A DNA stretch of 64,000 bases from contig JAPTMU010000094.1 of the NCBI GenBank assembly GCA_028583405.1, positions 463,654-527,653 on the forward strand, given 5' to 3'. The position numbers were made by a program, and so were the translations under genes. The stretch comes from Pogonophryne albipinna (Eukaryota > Chordata > Actinopteri > Perciformes > Artedidraconidae). Below the pieces are notes generated by a model. The model ran no database searches and was not told the origin of the DNA. It was given only the letters and a program-made list of their open reading frames with translations. The first letter of the stretch is position 1; each line of letters opens with the position of its first letter. Below are positions 11,982-25,790 of this stretch, piece after piece.

Positions 11982-12829
11982 CTCTCGAGACTTCTCATTG
12001 AACGCCTGCATTCAGTCTTGTCTTCAGATGTGTTGGAAGCATTAAGGAAATGTTCCATCTTGTCAGACTGTCTTTGTGACTTTTACAGAAAAGTGAGTCA
12101 GGATCCGTCAGAAACACAAAGCCCACGTGTCAAACTGTCACTGCGGTTACAGAGTGAGGTGCGTGACTAACAGCCGTGCACACAAAGCCGTGCACCACTT
12201 TACCTTCGGAGGAAAATGGATCATAAAAAGCATGTTCCTGTAGAATATTCATAACATCTCCGCTGCTCAAAATAAAGATGCTGCCTATTCCCTGGCAGTT
12301 CATTGTGCTGTGCATAAAATGATTAGACAAAAGCCTCTAATGTGCAGTAGATCCAACCAAACTTCTACGCACAAAAGTGATTGTTTAACATTGCAATTAT
12401 TGGTTTGCCGTAGATAGATTTGCATGGGGATTAGACCAAACTCATCTTTATAACCGGTTCACTATAATTATCCTTTTATAATAGCATCTGCATTACATAA
12501 CACCCCATTGTGCACAGGTGAGAACTAAATAACTAACATTGCAAGTTGCAACAGTAGGAATTCTGACAAGTAGTGGAAAAGAATAAGAAGAAAACATGTT
12601 TTACTGCTTACAATATTCCTTTATACTCCATATTTTGTGAAGAGAGAAATATAAGACAGGTAGTATGGAAAAAAAATAACACTGTTGGTCAATACTTGCT
12701 CTTGGAGCCAGCCTCCCTTTTCTTCTTGCACCTTTATGCGCTTTTGTGTTGGCTTCATTTTTCAACACAGGCGGTAACCGCTCGATTAGTAGCAGTACTT
12801 TAATATCTTTTCTGTAACTAATTGGAATC
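11982..12829. other. No gene recognised
   Basis: Unique AT-rich sequence without a convincing coding frame or repeat structure. Confidence 0.45.
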
Positions 12830-13105
12830 CAGTGTTAAAGATTTAAAAACTGGAGCAATGTGCTCTGTTCTCTTAGACCGGGATAAACCTCCAGCAGCAG
12901 CGTTATGAACGAGCTGCAGCCGCCTAATGGTCCCTTTGGGAAGACCAGTTAATAGGCCATTACAATACTCCAACCTACTGGAAATTACAGCATGGGTGAG
13001 CTTTTCTTTGTCATTTTGGGACACCGAACCATTGATTCTGGATGTATTTTTAACAAGGTAGAAGTATTTCCTTTGAGATGGCTGTTCAAATTGAGACCTT
13101 AGTCT
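12830..13105 (-). pseudogene. LINE ORF2 C-terminal remnant
   Basis: The minus-strand translation contains SRLEYCNGLLTGLPKGTIRR and LQLVHNAAA, aligning with SRLDYCNGVFTGL and LQLIQNAAARVL of the intact L2-type LINE at 53551-56080. Only this piece of the region after the reverse transcriptase palm survives, with frameshifts at both ends. Confidence 0.75.
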
Positions 13106-13616
13106 GTAGGGAAGCAGAACATGTCGGCATCATTTCACATGTTGGCGGGGAGCTTCTCAGACATCAGCGACACATCAGCCTCCGACCTCCCTTCGGGTCG
13201 TCACTGTCCTCAGAGCCAGCGGTCCTGTCAGCGACACAGCTCCTGGGAAGACAGCAGGCGGATAAATTGTCCAAACTTTTTACCAACCTGACAGTTATCA
13301 GAAACTCCAAAGTGGAAAATAGTCAATGACAGCTCGATGATGAGTGTAGTGGAAGAAAATGTCTCTTCCTGCACCCAGCAGAGCTCGACAGCAGCATTTC
13401 AAAAAGCAATTTCACTTAATATCTAAAAACAAAATTCTTAAATGTCAAATCATTAAAATGTCACATGTATTAGGGTGCCAGTATAGCGTAGAAATAAAGA
13501 CTGTCATGTGTAATTGCTGCATTTGGATAGCCTTTGGTAAAATAAAATCCTGCTAAGATCCTGTATATTGTATACATTATAACTGTACACTATCGGCGAT
13601 ACATGGGAAGAATAAC
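13106..13616. other. No confirmed gene
   Basis: A GC-richer patch at about 13130-13270 has an open plus-strand stretch but no identifiable motif or clear splice pair. The remainder is AT-rich. Confidence 0.4.
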
Positions 13617-14470
13617 AAGGCAAGGCAAGTTTATTTATATAGCACTTTTCAACACAAGGCAATTCAAAGTGCTTTACAAAAAATGAAAGACATTAAGAAA
13701 ATGGCATTTAAAATCAGTCATTAAAAAGAAAAGCTAATAAAATAAACATTAAAAGAAAAAATACATGGATAAAAGTTACAGTGCAGTTTAAGATATGAGT
13801 AGTTCAATTAAAAGCAGCAACAAAAAGAAAAGTCTTCAGCCTGGATTTAAAAGTAGTCAGAGTTTCAGCGGACCTGCAGGTTTCTGGGAGTTTGTTCCAG
13901 ATATTTGGAGCATAATAACTGAACGCTGCTTCTCCATGTTTAGTTCTGACTCTGGGGACAGAAAGCTGACCAGTCCCTGAAGACCTGAGAGATCTGGATG
14001 GTTCATAATTTAGCAGGAGGTCAGAAATGTATTTTGGGCCTAAACCATTCAGTGCTTTATAAACCAGCAGCAGTATTTTGAAATCTATTCTTTGACACAC
14101 AGGAAGCCAGTGTAAAGACTTCAGAACAGGAGTGATGTGATCCACTTTCTTAGTGTTAGTGAGGACTCGAGCAGCGGCGTTCTGAATCAGCTGCAGCTTT
14201 CTAATAGATTTTTTAGTGAGACCTGTGAAGACACCATTACAGTAGTCGAGTCTACTGAAGATAAAAGCATGGACAAGTTTTTCCAAATCCTGCTGTGACA
14301 TTAGTCTTTTAATCCTAGATATGTTCTTTAGGTGATAGTAGGCTGATTTAGTAACTGTTTTAATGTGACTGTTGAAACTCAGGTCAGAGTCCATGACTAC
14401 ACCTAGATTTCTGGCTTTATCTGTTGTTTTGAACATTGCAGGCTGAAGCTCAGCGCTAACTTTTAGCGCA
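13617..14470 (-). pseudogene. 5'-truncated L2-type LINE, copy 1
   Basis: This minus-strand copy matches the last part of the LINE at 53551-56080. It begins, in LINE sense, at the KVSAELQPAMFKTTDKARNL region and keeps the whole C-terminal domain to LKTFLFVAAFN and a stop (about 13804). It then has the 3' UTR with the AAGGCAAG-type end. Translation of the surviving part is open. The absence of the catalytic palm makes it immobile. Confidence 0.92.
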
Positions 14471-14499
14471 CAAATCATTGATGAAAAGATTAGAGTCAA

Positions 14500-14865
14500 T
14501 TGCAGATAATAATAATAGTACATTTCATTTCAAAGCGCTTTTTCAGGTGCTCAAAGACGCTTTACAGTGGTGATAAAACGAGATAAAATAGAATAACAAA
14601 TATTAAAACAGCAACACAACATAATTTACAAATTAAAAGCCTATCTGAAGAGGTGTGTTTTGGTCAGTGTTTTGAAAGTGGGGGGTCGGTGCAGTCTCTG
14701 ATGTGTTGTGGAAGGGAGTTCCAGAGGGTGGGGGCAGCGATGGAGAAGGCTCTGTCCCCCCAGGTTCGGAGCTTGGTTCGTGTGGGGATAGAGAGGAGGT
14801 TTGCTTCTGATGAATGAAAGCTGCGGGAAGGGGTGTAGTGGTGGATCAGGTCGGTACAGATACTG
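14500..14865 (-). pseudogene. Second LINE family, ORF2 C-terminus and 3' end
   Basis: Minus-strand translation of about 14640-14860 gives IPTRTKLRTWGDRAFSIAAP and TLWNSLPQHIRDC, a typical C-terminal motif of CR1/L2-group LINEs, but a different family from the copy beside it. The 3' tail (aaagcgctttttcaggtgct) and TAA repeats lie at 14508-14570. The L2 copy at 13617-14470 abuts it, so one probably inserted into or next to the other. Confidence 0.75.
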
Positions 14866-15335
14866 TATATTTATCTCATGTTGACCATGTTTAATTTAGG
14901 TCTAGAACAAAGACCCATAACCTAGTTTATAAATGTGCTCATTTCACTACCAATTGTTGGCTGTATAGAGACTTTTAGTGTGTGGTTTTTTATTTAAATT
15001 ACTCAGAGAATACTTTTATCCAAGACTAAAAAGAGGCATTAGAAGTCCTTTTTCTTTTCCATATGGTAGTTATAGAAGTTCAATCAATGTCCTTTCATCT
15101 ATCGAGCTGAAAGCTGTTCAAAGGCCGGCCTCGCAGAGAATATGAGGGCATGTGTTCCAGAAAGACAAAGGCTGTCAAATGAATGGCAGCAGAGGCACGG
15201 GGAACCGAAACAGAAAGGGAAATAATTTATAAGCTATTATTATAATGCCACGATTTGATGTCCTTTGTACTTTGTAGTTCCTTATCATTGCTAGTTTCTA
15301 GTGCATTAGAGAGGTCTCTTTTATTAAAATAAGCT

Positions 15336-15715
15336 ACATCATGAAATCAGAATCAGAAATACTTGAATTGTCCTGGGGGAATTGGGTTTCATGACAGTTG
15401 TTCCATTTTAATTCCAGTATTAAATAAATGTTTTTTTTAATGTAAACATAAGGAGTTAAAATGTGCACAATAAGATATATAAATATAGATTTTAAAGGAA
15501 ATGTTAAATAAAAAAAGAATAAAATATAATGTAGACTAAAAATTGAATAAAAATAATAAAATAATAAAATATTATTATCAAAGAATAAAATATCATATAA
15601 AGTACAATTAAAATAATTAAATATTATATAAGTAGAAATGAATGAAAAAACAATATAATATTAAATAAACTTAAAATTAAATAATATATATATGATATTA
15701 TATAAACATACAAAG
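15336..15715 (-). repeat. LINE 3'-tail remnant plus AT-rich low complexity
   Basis: The start (aatcagaatcagaaatac) is the reverse of the TTCTGATTCTGA tail seen at 51515-51545, a Rex-type LINE 3' end. About 300 bp of almost pure A/T (aataaaatatta repeats) follow, up to the TTAA of the next MITE. No gene is seen in the preceding 14866-15335. Confidence 0.5.
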
Positions 15716-15719
15716 TTAA

Positions 15720-17296
15720 AGGTGGGGTAGGTAATTTTGGACCGGCTCGAGTGCGCTAGAATTTGAAAATACACAGCCGGAAAAAATCTGCCACTTCCTT
15801 ACAGAGCCCCTCCTCCAACACACACGAACGCGCACATGACCAATGAGGGCACGAGATAAGTTTGTGCACAGATGGAAGGCTGACAGGCAGGTAGGCCCAG
15901 TGGCGACTGGTCATTAGGGGCAGGTGGGGCACAGCCCATGAATGTATTAAGAGAAGCGGATACAGTGGTGGAGGCGGGGCACGTTCATTCCTATGAATGT
16001 TGCTCAGTGGCGCATGAAGCTAAAATGGCCTGACTCTCGAGACAAACAGTCAGTGGCGACTGGTCATTAGGGGCAGGTGGCACAGCCCCACCTAGTGTCA
16101 GCAGAAAGTATTAAAATAATGATTACAACAAAATATATTTTAAGATCATGTTTAATCATCTGATTCGTCTGTACATTGCTGTTTTAGTATGTGTTCTTCT
16201 AATTAGTGTCTACAGTGTGTGCCTATTGAGCTGTTTAGAGCCATGTGGGACAAAACCCGATCCTGCCCCTCCCTCTCTCTGAACGGTGACTGTAAAAACT
16301 ACACTGCGCATGCTCAGAGTATTTTCCTATTTAATGTGTGTGGCAAAAAATAATGACCATAGGGGCATAGAGCTGCCATCCCCACCATACGTCATCTCAC
16401 ATAATTCAGAGCTGATTGGCTGTAAGTACGTGTGCCGCGAAAAGTGTGGTGTGTGAAGAGCAGGTGAAGAGGAGGAGAGAGACGCGTCCTAAAACCAGGA
16501 AGTAAGCTGCGCATGGCTTCCCTCCACAAAAAAGCAATGAGATTTCTCCATAGGATTTTAGAAAATAGCTCAAAATAAGATCTGTGGGAAACGTACCTGT
16601 TAGATAAATGTACGTTTTGTTCAGCTGGATAATATCCACATGTCTACCCTACTTTTATAATTTTTTAATCATAAATCCATCATTTAGATTTATGATAGAC
16701 TTTTGAAACTACAAGAAGATAAGGAGGTAATAGAGATTTTTGTCCAGAAGGATAGGCAAATGGACTTCATCTTCAAGTCAAGGTAAGACCACCATTGTAT
16801 TGAAAATGGGATCTTACTAAGAGAGAACAATTCAATATTTAAATGATAAAATTACATTTTTTGGGTATCCTTCTGTTGAACTGTCTGTTTAAAATTAATC
16901 GAAGCATCAGACTAAATAGGCTTTTGAAAATAATATTATATTTTGATTTAGGTCAATATATAATATTTGTAAACCTGAAGAGTCAGTGCCAGTGCCTCAC
17001 CAGCCATGAACGTCACTGCAGAAGCTTATATATAGACATCTAAGTTTTTTGTGCCCCACCACTTTTGTACATATAGAAACGCCACTGGGTAGGCCATCCA
17101 GTTATTTTAGCCGGGCCGGCTCAGATGATTGGACGTGCTTTTTACAGTACTACAGCTTCCACAGATGACGTTTTTTTTATGGATTTTTTGTCAAAGCACT
17201 TCAGATATTCTTTGCTATCGGGATGTTAAGAGCATTCCATGGAATATAACAACAAGTGTATCTCGAGCCGGTTTCTCAAACTTACCTACCCCACCT
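15720..17296. mobile_element. TTAA-flanked MITE, copy 2, split by a hAT element
   Basis: The ends match copy 1 (2871-3250) and are flanked by TTAA at 15716-15719 and 17297-17300. The sequence follows copy 1 to GGTAGGCC, then is interrupted by the hAT element at 15898-17087, and resumes with the same GGTAGGCC and the rest of the MITE. Removing the hAT and one 8-bp duplication restores a MITE of about 380 bp. Confidence 0.93.
15898..17087. mobile_element. hAT element inside a MITE, 1190 bp
   Basis: It starts CAGTGGCGACTGGTCATTAG and ends CGCCACTG. The 8-bp target duplication GGTAGGCC is exact (15890-15897, 17088-17095). The left terminus occurs twice, at 15898 and again at 16051, 153 bp further in. 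This indicates either a self-insertion or a duplicated end. No transposase domain is recognised. Confidence 0.93.
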
Positions 17297-17300
17297 TTAA

Positions 17301-18659
<1,359 letters not shown>

Positions 18660-18989
18660 TTGTAAATGTAGCTATACTACATTTAAAAAGACTTTCTTAA
18701 AAGGAAAATATTTGCTTTTAAAATCGTTTGGTATCAAAATGTAGTCAATTTCAAAAAATGAAGTACTCATTAAGCGTTATGGCCCATGTCATATATTAAA
18801 TTACTGGAGTATTATTGGATGCACAAATATGTAATATGTGATGTACTTTTGCATTTAGCAAAGGTGGAGCTCATTTCAATAGTTTGTATGCTGCTCTTGG
18901 ATATTTGAACCCCTAATTATATGTTATTGTTGATGTTTTTGTTGATTTAAATTGTGTTTTAGCCTGGTTTTAGCTCATCATTTGCATCT

Positions 18990-19147
18990 GTAAAGTACCT
19001 AGTAACTAAAGCTGTAAGATAAATGTAGTCAAGTAAAAATTACGATATAATATAGAAGTATTAAGTAGCGTTAAAAGAAAATACTCAGATAAAGAACCTC
19101 ACATCGTAAATTCAATACTTGAGTAACTGTACTTCCTTCCACCACTG
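18990..19147. mobile_element. hAT right-end remnant
   Basis: The stretch ends ACTTGAGTAACTGTACTTCC followed by ttccaccactg, the right terminus of a very common fish hAT MITE (ends CAGTGGTGGAA). No intact left end is visible; related interior sequence occurs at about 19985-20070 and 36690-36770. Confidence 0.55.
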
Positions 19148-20154
19148 TGTGTTGGCGATCACCACAATTTGGGGTTCAATATGTCAGCCAAGGACCCTTC
19201 AAAAGGACAGGAGAGACTGGGGATCAGACGCCTGATTAATGGATATCCCCCTGAGCCATAGGCAGAAGAAGCTCTATTAGCAGCAGCAGTAGTACCAGGA
19301 GTAATAGTAGTAACACAGGGCATGATGGATTACCAAATTAAATACTCAAGCCCTAGGTTCACTGCCTGTCCGCTTGTTTAATTTACGTATTGTCAATTTG
19401 CATCACTGAAGAACAATATACATATTTAAGGTGCCGTTGCATCTTTGGACCTCTTTGGACCGTTTTGTGAGAAAGAACTCTTACTAGTAAATGTGATTTA
19501 AATGATCATTTGTTATCAGAATCAGAAACGGGTTTATTGCCCGTAGGTTCACACACACGAGGGATTTGACTTGATGTCATGGTGCATACATAAAATATAA
19601 AACAAACATTTAAAAAGGTACACTGATAGCGAACTATATTAAGAACACTGTAATACAAACATAGTAAGATAGCAATCAAATATTTTACAACGAAATAGAA
19701 AATGTTTACACTACCAACTTTTACAATTTCCATCTTCCAGTTGAGGGTTTGGAGATTTGAAGCAAATGGCTGAAAAGGTATAGTTTTGGTGTGATAAGGT
19801 AACAAAAAAAGACTTTTTCTGTCAAAAAATGTCTGTCTTTGTCGGATAAAAATACACAAATACAATTATTGTGATGACATGTTCAACTGAAACCAACTAA
19901 AAGCGGTGTTTGAATGTAATATTAAGTGATTATCTGCCGTTATATGGATAGTAATCTCAATATTTCTTGATAAATGTCAATGCACAGGTTTTTGTACTTT
20001 ATTCTTCTAATCTACTCCACAAAGAATGGAAATATTGTACTTTTTATTTCTAGTATTTATGTCACTAGCTACTTAAATTAATATATTTCCCATAACAAAG
20101 AAGTGGGATGTTTTTTTATGAGGTTAATGCACACCTTATGGATTAGCCTATGTT
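19148..20154. other. Repeat fragments, no gene
   Basis: A LINE 3' tail remnant in minus orientation (atcagaatcagaaacgggtt) lies at 19517-19536, followed by AT-rich sequence. No supported coding frame. Confidence 0.45.
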
Positions 20155-20159
20155 ATTAA

Positions 20160-21442
20160 TGTCAAGATCTGTCTGTGTTGGGTTTTGTCTTGTCTTTTTC
20201 TGTCTTTGGTTTTCTGTCTGCGTTGTGTTTTGTCTTGTTTAGATCTGTCTGTGGTTCCCTGTCGTTAGTTTCCCTGGGTTGCGTTCGGATAGTTTAAAAA
20301 TCAGCTCCTAAGTTCCAACCCTATCTCCTATTCCTTGACCTCTGAGTGAAACGTCACGGGGTTAAGGGATAGTGGATAGGAGAATTCAAAAGGATTTAGG
20401 AGAAGAGACCGCGGTACTTTAGAGAATCCGAATGCACTTTCACTATCCGACGTGTTTATGATGCGCCAGCGGACGTCATGAATGTGCGTCTGCTGCTGTG
20501 GGGAAACTATGGAAACTACAGTTTTCTATACAGCGGACTACAACATGGATGTTTGATAAGAACGACGGACTACTGTAAACTCATCTAGAGACTCTGCACC
20601 GTGCTCTGATGCTGTTGCTTTATGCTTTATTAACGGGGACAACAGAGAAACATATTCTTCATGACCAAAGTTGGAATTGAAATAAAAAAGGAAAGTGGAA
20701 CTTATGCTCGTCACCCTCTCCCTCCGGTCCACATTAATACAAATGATCTTTATTTGATCATTTCAGTAAAAACTAACGTTCATATTTCTCTTTTTGATTA
20801 TAATACTGATGAACGTTCAAAACAAAGCACTTTGGCAACTTACCACATACGTTTTAAAATGCTTAATAAGCACCGTAACTTTCATGATATAATTTCTCCG
20901 TCATAATCGGTTGTTTCCGTGAACGGCCGACTGTTGTGTGACGCAAATGCTGCGGCTGCAAGGCATTGTGGGGCAGCATTTTCTCCTCTCCTTTCGGTTA
21001 GGGAGGTCCAGTGGTTCCTAAGCTAAAGGAGGTTATAAAGGAAGTTTGAAACGTCCTTTCCTTTCATTCTAGAGAATTCGAACGGCACTTATCATGGCTG
21101 CCACTGAGGGACTTCCGGGTCATTTCACTCGGTTAGGAAGGTTCCTAAGCTAAATGGACTATTCGACTGCAGCCCTGGTGTGTCTAATTTACCCGATTGT
21201 GTGCACCTGGTGTCCCTGTGTTTTCTCCTCCCTCCTCACCTGTGTCTTGTTTGTATGATTAGTCTTGTGTGTATTTAAGTTCTGGTTTTTCTGTCTGTCT
21301 TTGTCGGTTCGTCTTGTGTTTTGACTTGGTCTGCGGTGAGTGTTCTGTTCTGTATTTGTTAATAGTTAGCCTTGAAATAAAGGAGCTATTTTTTGTCACT
21401 TTAATCTGCATTTGGGTCCTGCTTCCTACACACACCGTAACA
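20160..21442 (+). mobile_element. Solo LTR 1, split by a Harbinger-like element
   Basis: It begins TGTCAAGATCTGTC and ends CCGTAACA, with a 5-bp target duplication ATTAA (20155-20159 and 21443-21447). The Harbinger-like insert at 20277-21174 splits it; without it the LTR is about 380 bp. A TATA-like TATTTAAG lies near 21272 and AATAAA near 21377, in the order expected for an LTR promoter and polyadenylation signal. No internal retroelement genes adjoin it. Confidence 0.8.
20277..21174. mobile_element. Harbinger-like TIR element, copy 1 (about 0.9 kb)
   Basis: It starts GGTTGCGTTCGGATA; the right end is a degraded complement (TATTCGACTGCAGCC). The 3-bp flanks are CTG on both sides (20274-20276, 21175-21177), which fits PIF/Harbinger targets. 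It matches 28851-29905 over nearly its whole length but lacks an internal segment of about 167 bp present there (29313-29479). A short open minus-strand stretch (20538-20732) is shared by both copies; no transposase motif is recognised in it. Confidence 0.75.
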
Positions 21443-21451
21443 ATTAATGAT

Positions 21452-22029
21452 TGTTACGGCTGCTGCCTTCCTGGTCGTTTTAACTGTGTTAATCTGTGTG
21501 ATATGTAAATGAGCTGTGCGGTTGCCCTGCCGTCATTGGCTGCCATCTCCTGGTCCGCCCCCTGAAGATTGCGATTGGAGCACGCCGGGCCCGACGCACT
21601 CCAATCGCAGCGCCCAGACGGCGCACACCTGCTGGAGATGACTACAAAGCCTGGCGACGGACATCATTCGAGAGGCTCTGTTGTTGTGTACAGACGCCTC
21701 ACCCTCCTTGCTGATAACTGTGTACCTCTCTGTAGTGACTATTGTGACTTACGGTGTTTAGCTTAGGTTAGCGTTACGTGAGTTGTTATACTCACAGGTA
21801 GCTGTGTTTGACTACAGCCTTTTTCGTTGTAAATCTTTTTCTTTATTTTGAACAGGCTCATTTTACCAGAGTCCTCCTTTTGTTGGTTCTTTAGTTAACC
21901 TGCTCCTTTTGTTTGTGCCTGGCCGTTTTTCCTACATTTTATTTAACTTGTTGTACAATAAACCTTGCAATTTTACCAATTCTATTCTGGTGTATGTTGC
22001 ATTCCTCTTCCCCTAGATGGGACGTAACA
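21452..22029 (+). mobile_element. Solo LTR 2, 578 bp
   Basis: It begins TGTTACGGCTGC and ends GACGTAACA, so its termini form the short inverted repeat TGTTACG/CGTAACA. The 5-bp target duplication ATGAT is exact (21447-21451 and 22030-22034). An AATAAA lies at about 21956. It inserted four bases beyond the target duplication of solo LTR 1. No internal genes are present, so recombination between two LTRs has probably removed the interior. Confidence 0.88.
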
Positions 22030-22320
22030 ATGATATAACTACTTCTCTTTAAAAAATGTCTATATCCATAGCCAAACCTGCAGCGTTGTAGTTCTATGAT
22101 TGTATGTGTTTTACATCTATAAATGTGTAATTTTTCAAGAATGTTGTGCTTCATGGTTTTCCTTTTATTTATTATTTAAAGGCAATAATGTATCATTTAC
22201 AGTATGTATATTATATTAACATAGTGACAACAGATAACTAGACTCGCAGCAGAGTTGATTTTTCTTTATTCAAAGCCTTTATTTTCCCGCATAGAGACGT
22301 CGAATTGAAAGAAGAAATGA

Positions 22321-22560
22321 TCAAATCAAGTTTGTTCTGTTTTGGTTGAAATTGAGTCCAATTCTCATAAAGATATCTGACTCCCATTGTGCTTTTTGTG
22401 CACTCCTATTAGAGCTATTTTTCAGTGTTGCTTTAATCAACACACACAACACATTCAAAATTGGACACCCTTTATGATTTCCGCGCAGCACAAAAGCAAA
22501 CCCCCCGTGGCGCATTAACATCTACGAGTGTGAAGAATGCAAACAAATAGGTGTGGGAGA
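22321..22560 (-). repeat. Dispersed repeat, uninterrupted copy
   Basis: Its reverse complement matches, in order, three separated plus-strand segments at about 31990-32068, 33041-33063 and 34088-34200. The family is unknown. It is useful because it proves that a LINE and a hAT element interrupted the other copy. Confidence 0.8.
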
Positions 22561-25374
22561 AGAGTGTGAAGTTGTATTCAAATAATATGAATCATTTGAC
22601 GCTTTTCACACTTGGAAGGGAAGGCATCCAAATGTTCAGAAATATATAAAAAAAAGACAGCTGGACATCTCTACTCTGCTGAAATGAATAATAGATCTGC
22701 TGGGACATTCAGAGAGACTGGCACAGTGGTCTCCCTCTGTTAACTTCAACAATGGAAATGTGCCGATATTCTCTTAAATTCACAAGCTCTAAAAGCCATT
22801 TATCGCACTGCAGAAGTGACTGGAATACTTTTTTATTGAAATGCACAACCTTCGTTTAGCACTAGCCGACCTAATATTTCACATGGAGCCATGTAATGGG
22901 AGCAAAATGAAGGGCAAAGTGTTCCCAAAGGCCTCTAGGTCAAGTTAACTTTCCGGCGTGTTGACATTTTGCACTAATGAAAATGTAGCCTGAGAGAAGT
23001 ACGGCGTACAACAGCGCTGTCAGGAACTGTTTCAAGGGTAGAGGTTTATGTCCGGTTCCCCGTGAAGGAATCCCAGGAATAATAAATGTTCATTTATAAT
23101 TAAGGACTTCACTACTGCAATATAATTTGCTCAAATGACTGGGAAGCATTAGAAGCAGCATGGGTGGGTGAACTCAAATAACCCCTTTACTACAGATACA
23201 AATCATCACTTAGTTTGGTAAAAGGCTGTTAATAGTATTCCTATAAAAAACAATGAAACAAAGGCAAGCTATGTATTCTACAACTATTGTACGTGTAATC
23301 AAAGCCTAAGATATCTTCTTCTTCTTCTGTGCCACATCTGCAACCATCAGAACAGACTGGGCTCTGGTTTCAGAAAGAAAAGAAGATGAACATGAGCATA
23401 ATAAGGCCCTTTAAAGAAAAACAACAAAAATGAGCCACATAATTGCATGTTTCTTCTTACAATGAAGAAGGACACTTATGTCTATTTTGAGTTATACCCA
23501 CTTAAACCAACATGCTGCAGTTCACCAGAGAGCACCTAGTGGATATTAATGCACATTTGAATAAACTCCCATCAAATAAGATCGGATTAAATTAGATCCT
23601 GGGGGAAATTGTTGTCCAGCAATTGCGAATAAATGCAAACACTAAAGAGTATCAATGAAGTGTAAAAAAACTCATCTACACATAAAACACCGAAATAAAA
23701 CAAGTAATCAGGAAGGACCAAAGATATCAGAATCAAAATTGTAACCCTTCTTGGAAATAAAACAATTGCCAAGAACGTTTGCACATTATTGATTTGCTGT
23801 GTTGTATAATGGTGCACACAATTACGTTTTAAAAAGAGCAAAAACAAATGTTATAAAATCATAAAAAAATTAAAAGTTAGTAGGAATGTTTTCAATAAAT
23901 ATAAAAAAACAACAGTCAAAATATGACAAATTACTCTGAAAGGTAAAATAAGTGCAGTATATTAGAATTAAAGTTGAGCGCTTTGCAGTTTTAAGACTGA
24001 TAAACAGAACTTTAAAAAATATAGTGAATGTGCAGAGTTACCTTTGAGATATCTACGAGAAGTGGCATGAATAGAATATGAAATCTTAGGGCAGGACAGT
24101 TAAGAGTAGGTTAGTTTAAAAAGTTATGTCCCATTATTGCACATCCGGGCTCTTAGTCTGCCCCAATTCAGAGAGTTGTAATGAACTGTCATCCACGGAG
24201 AGACAGTAATCCGGAGAGAAATACCAAGGTTTAAACAAATAGAGCCGAACACTGCAGGCCTGATAAGGAGGATACATGTAGAAATGACTCCTATTTGCGT
24301 CATGTTTTCTAAAATCGCAGTACCGATCTATCCTAGGAAACTATTTAATCTTATTTTATTGTATTTACACCTTCATCTCAGAAACTACTCCCAGTATTTA
24401 TACAGTAGCTTGTCTACTAACAGTGTTACACAGAAGCTTTCCAGCCTATTGCATCATACAAATGTGTCGCTGGAAGCCTCATCCAACACAGTGTACACTA
24501 TGACACCTGCTGATGAGTTATGTTTTCACTTTCAAGCATACAAACCATGACATCTTGCTTGACTCGCCTAAAAAAGCTACTGCTGTAACCAACGAGGGTT
24601 GTCACAATATATGATCAGAGCGAGGACACAAATCTTGCCGTGTTTATCCCTGCTGACAACCAAGATGACTGAACAATACCTCGACTAGTGTTTCAACCAA
24701 CTGCACAAATCAAAGAGCACAGCGTCTTCCAGCCGCCTCCGATCCTCTGATTCACTCAATGACTCACCCGGAGGCTTCAGCCCTGATGCTGCTGACACTC
24801 TCAGTGGGCAACATGCTCCCTGAACACAAGGATTTCACTTGTTATGCAATCTGCACAAGGACTTTACACAAACTTATGGTAATTACGGTCTCTAAAATGG
24901 ACTTTCATTAAGAAGAAGAAGACATTGTATTGATCCTACAAGGGCAAATTCAGTCTTTCACCCTGTTAGAAGATTTCAGACGGACAACTGACGTTTGAAA
25001 TGTTTATTAACAGCAGCATATAGCTTTATTATGGCAACTTGGCTCCGGCCCCATCAACCACTGCACATATATATTACACTGTCATGTGTTAATAAGCGTA
25101 GTTTTTCAAATCAATTCAGCCAATTTTAGTTGATAAAAAAAGCACAATAACTTATTTAGATAGGAAGCTTGTAATACCCTTCCCTTTTCACCTTATTATA
25201 ATCAATCTGTGACTTCTGTTTTAAGGAATGAGCTACCAACAAATTGAATAAAACCCTATGGAAAGCTGTGATATAGGGTGTTTTTTTCTTAGGTATCAAG
25301 CAAAATGTACCTTTGATTGATTTGGCTAACTTATAACTTAACTTATGAGGCAATATACATCACCTCTAGTGAGG
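22561..25374. other. Longest mostly unique stretch, no gene recognised
   Basis: AT-rich sequence with only short chance frames. The exception is 23340-23412, a minus-strand copy of the TTTAAAG-ended repeat at 2537-2755. I see no exon-like codon bias, RNA gene or TIR pair. Confidence 0.5.
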
Positions 25375-25436
25375 GGCCCAGACCTTCGGACGTTTTTCTG
25401 AATGCGGCCCTCAGTGAAAAAGTTTGGACAGCCCTG
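25375..25436. mobile_element. hAT right-end fragment
   Basis: It reads GCCCTCAGTGAAAAAGTTTG then GACAGCCCTG, closely related to the termini of the hAT MITE at 11390-11981. No left end is present, so this is a truncated copy. Confidence 0.6.
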
Positions 25437-25790
25437 ACATAGACCATTGAGGACTGATGATTCAATAACTATCCCCAGAGCCTACAGGTGGATGCTGGGC
25501 TAGTGGTGGGGCATAATCAGCTATAGAAGCAGGGCAGAAAAGTATTGGTGAGGCAGAGGGAGAAATGGAAAATATTGCAGCTTAAATTGTGGTGTCTCGT
25601 CAATTGTGTTAGTTGTGTTTTTTTTATATCTGTCATTTCATGTTTAGTCAGGTATGTAATTCCAAGTCTAGTCAGGTTTCTATGTAGAGTCAGGTTTTCT
25701 TGTTACTTCACGTCTTGTCTGTCTATTTTATGTCTGTCATCTCTAGTCAAGTCCCCATGTTTCATGTCATGTCTCGTTTTCCCATTTCCT

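Noticed and set aside
13078..13329. Possible exon
   Set aside because: The patch is GC-richer and open for 83 codons, but has no clear splice sites or recognisable protein motif, and it abuts a LINE remnant.
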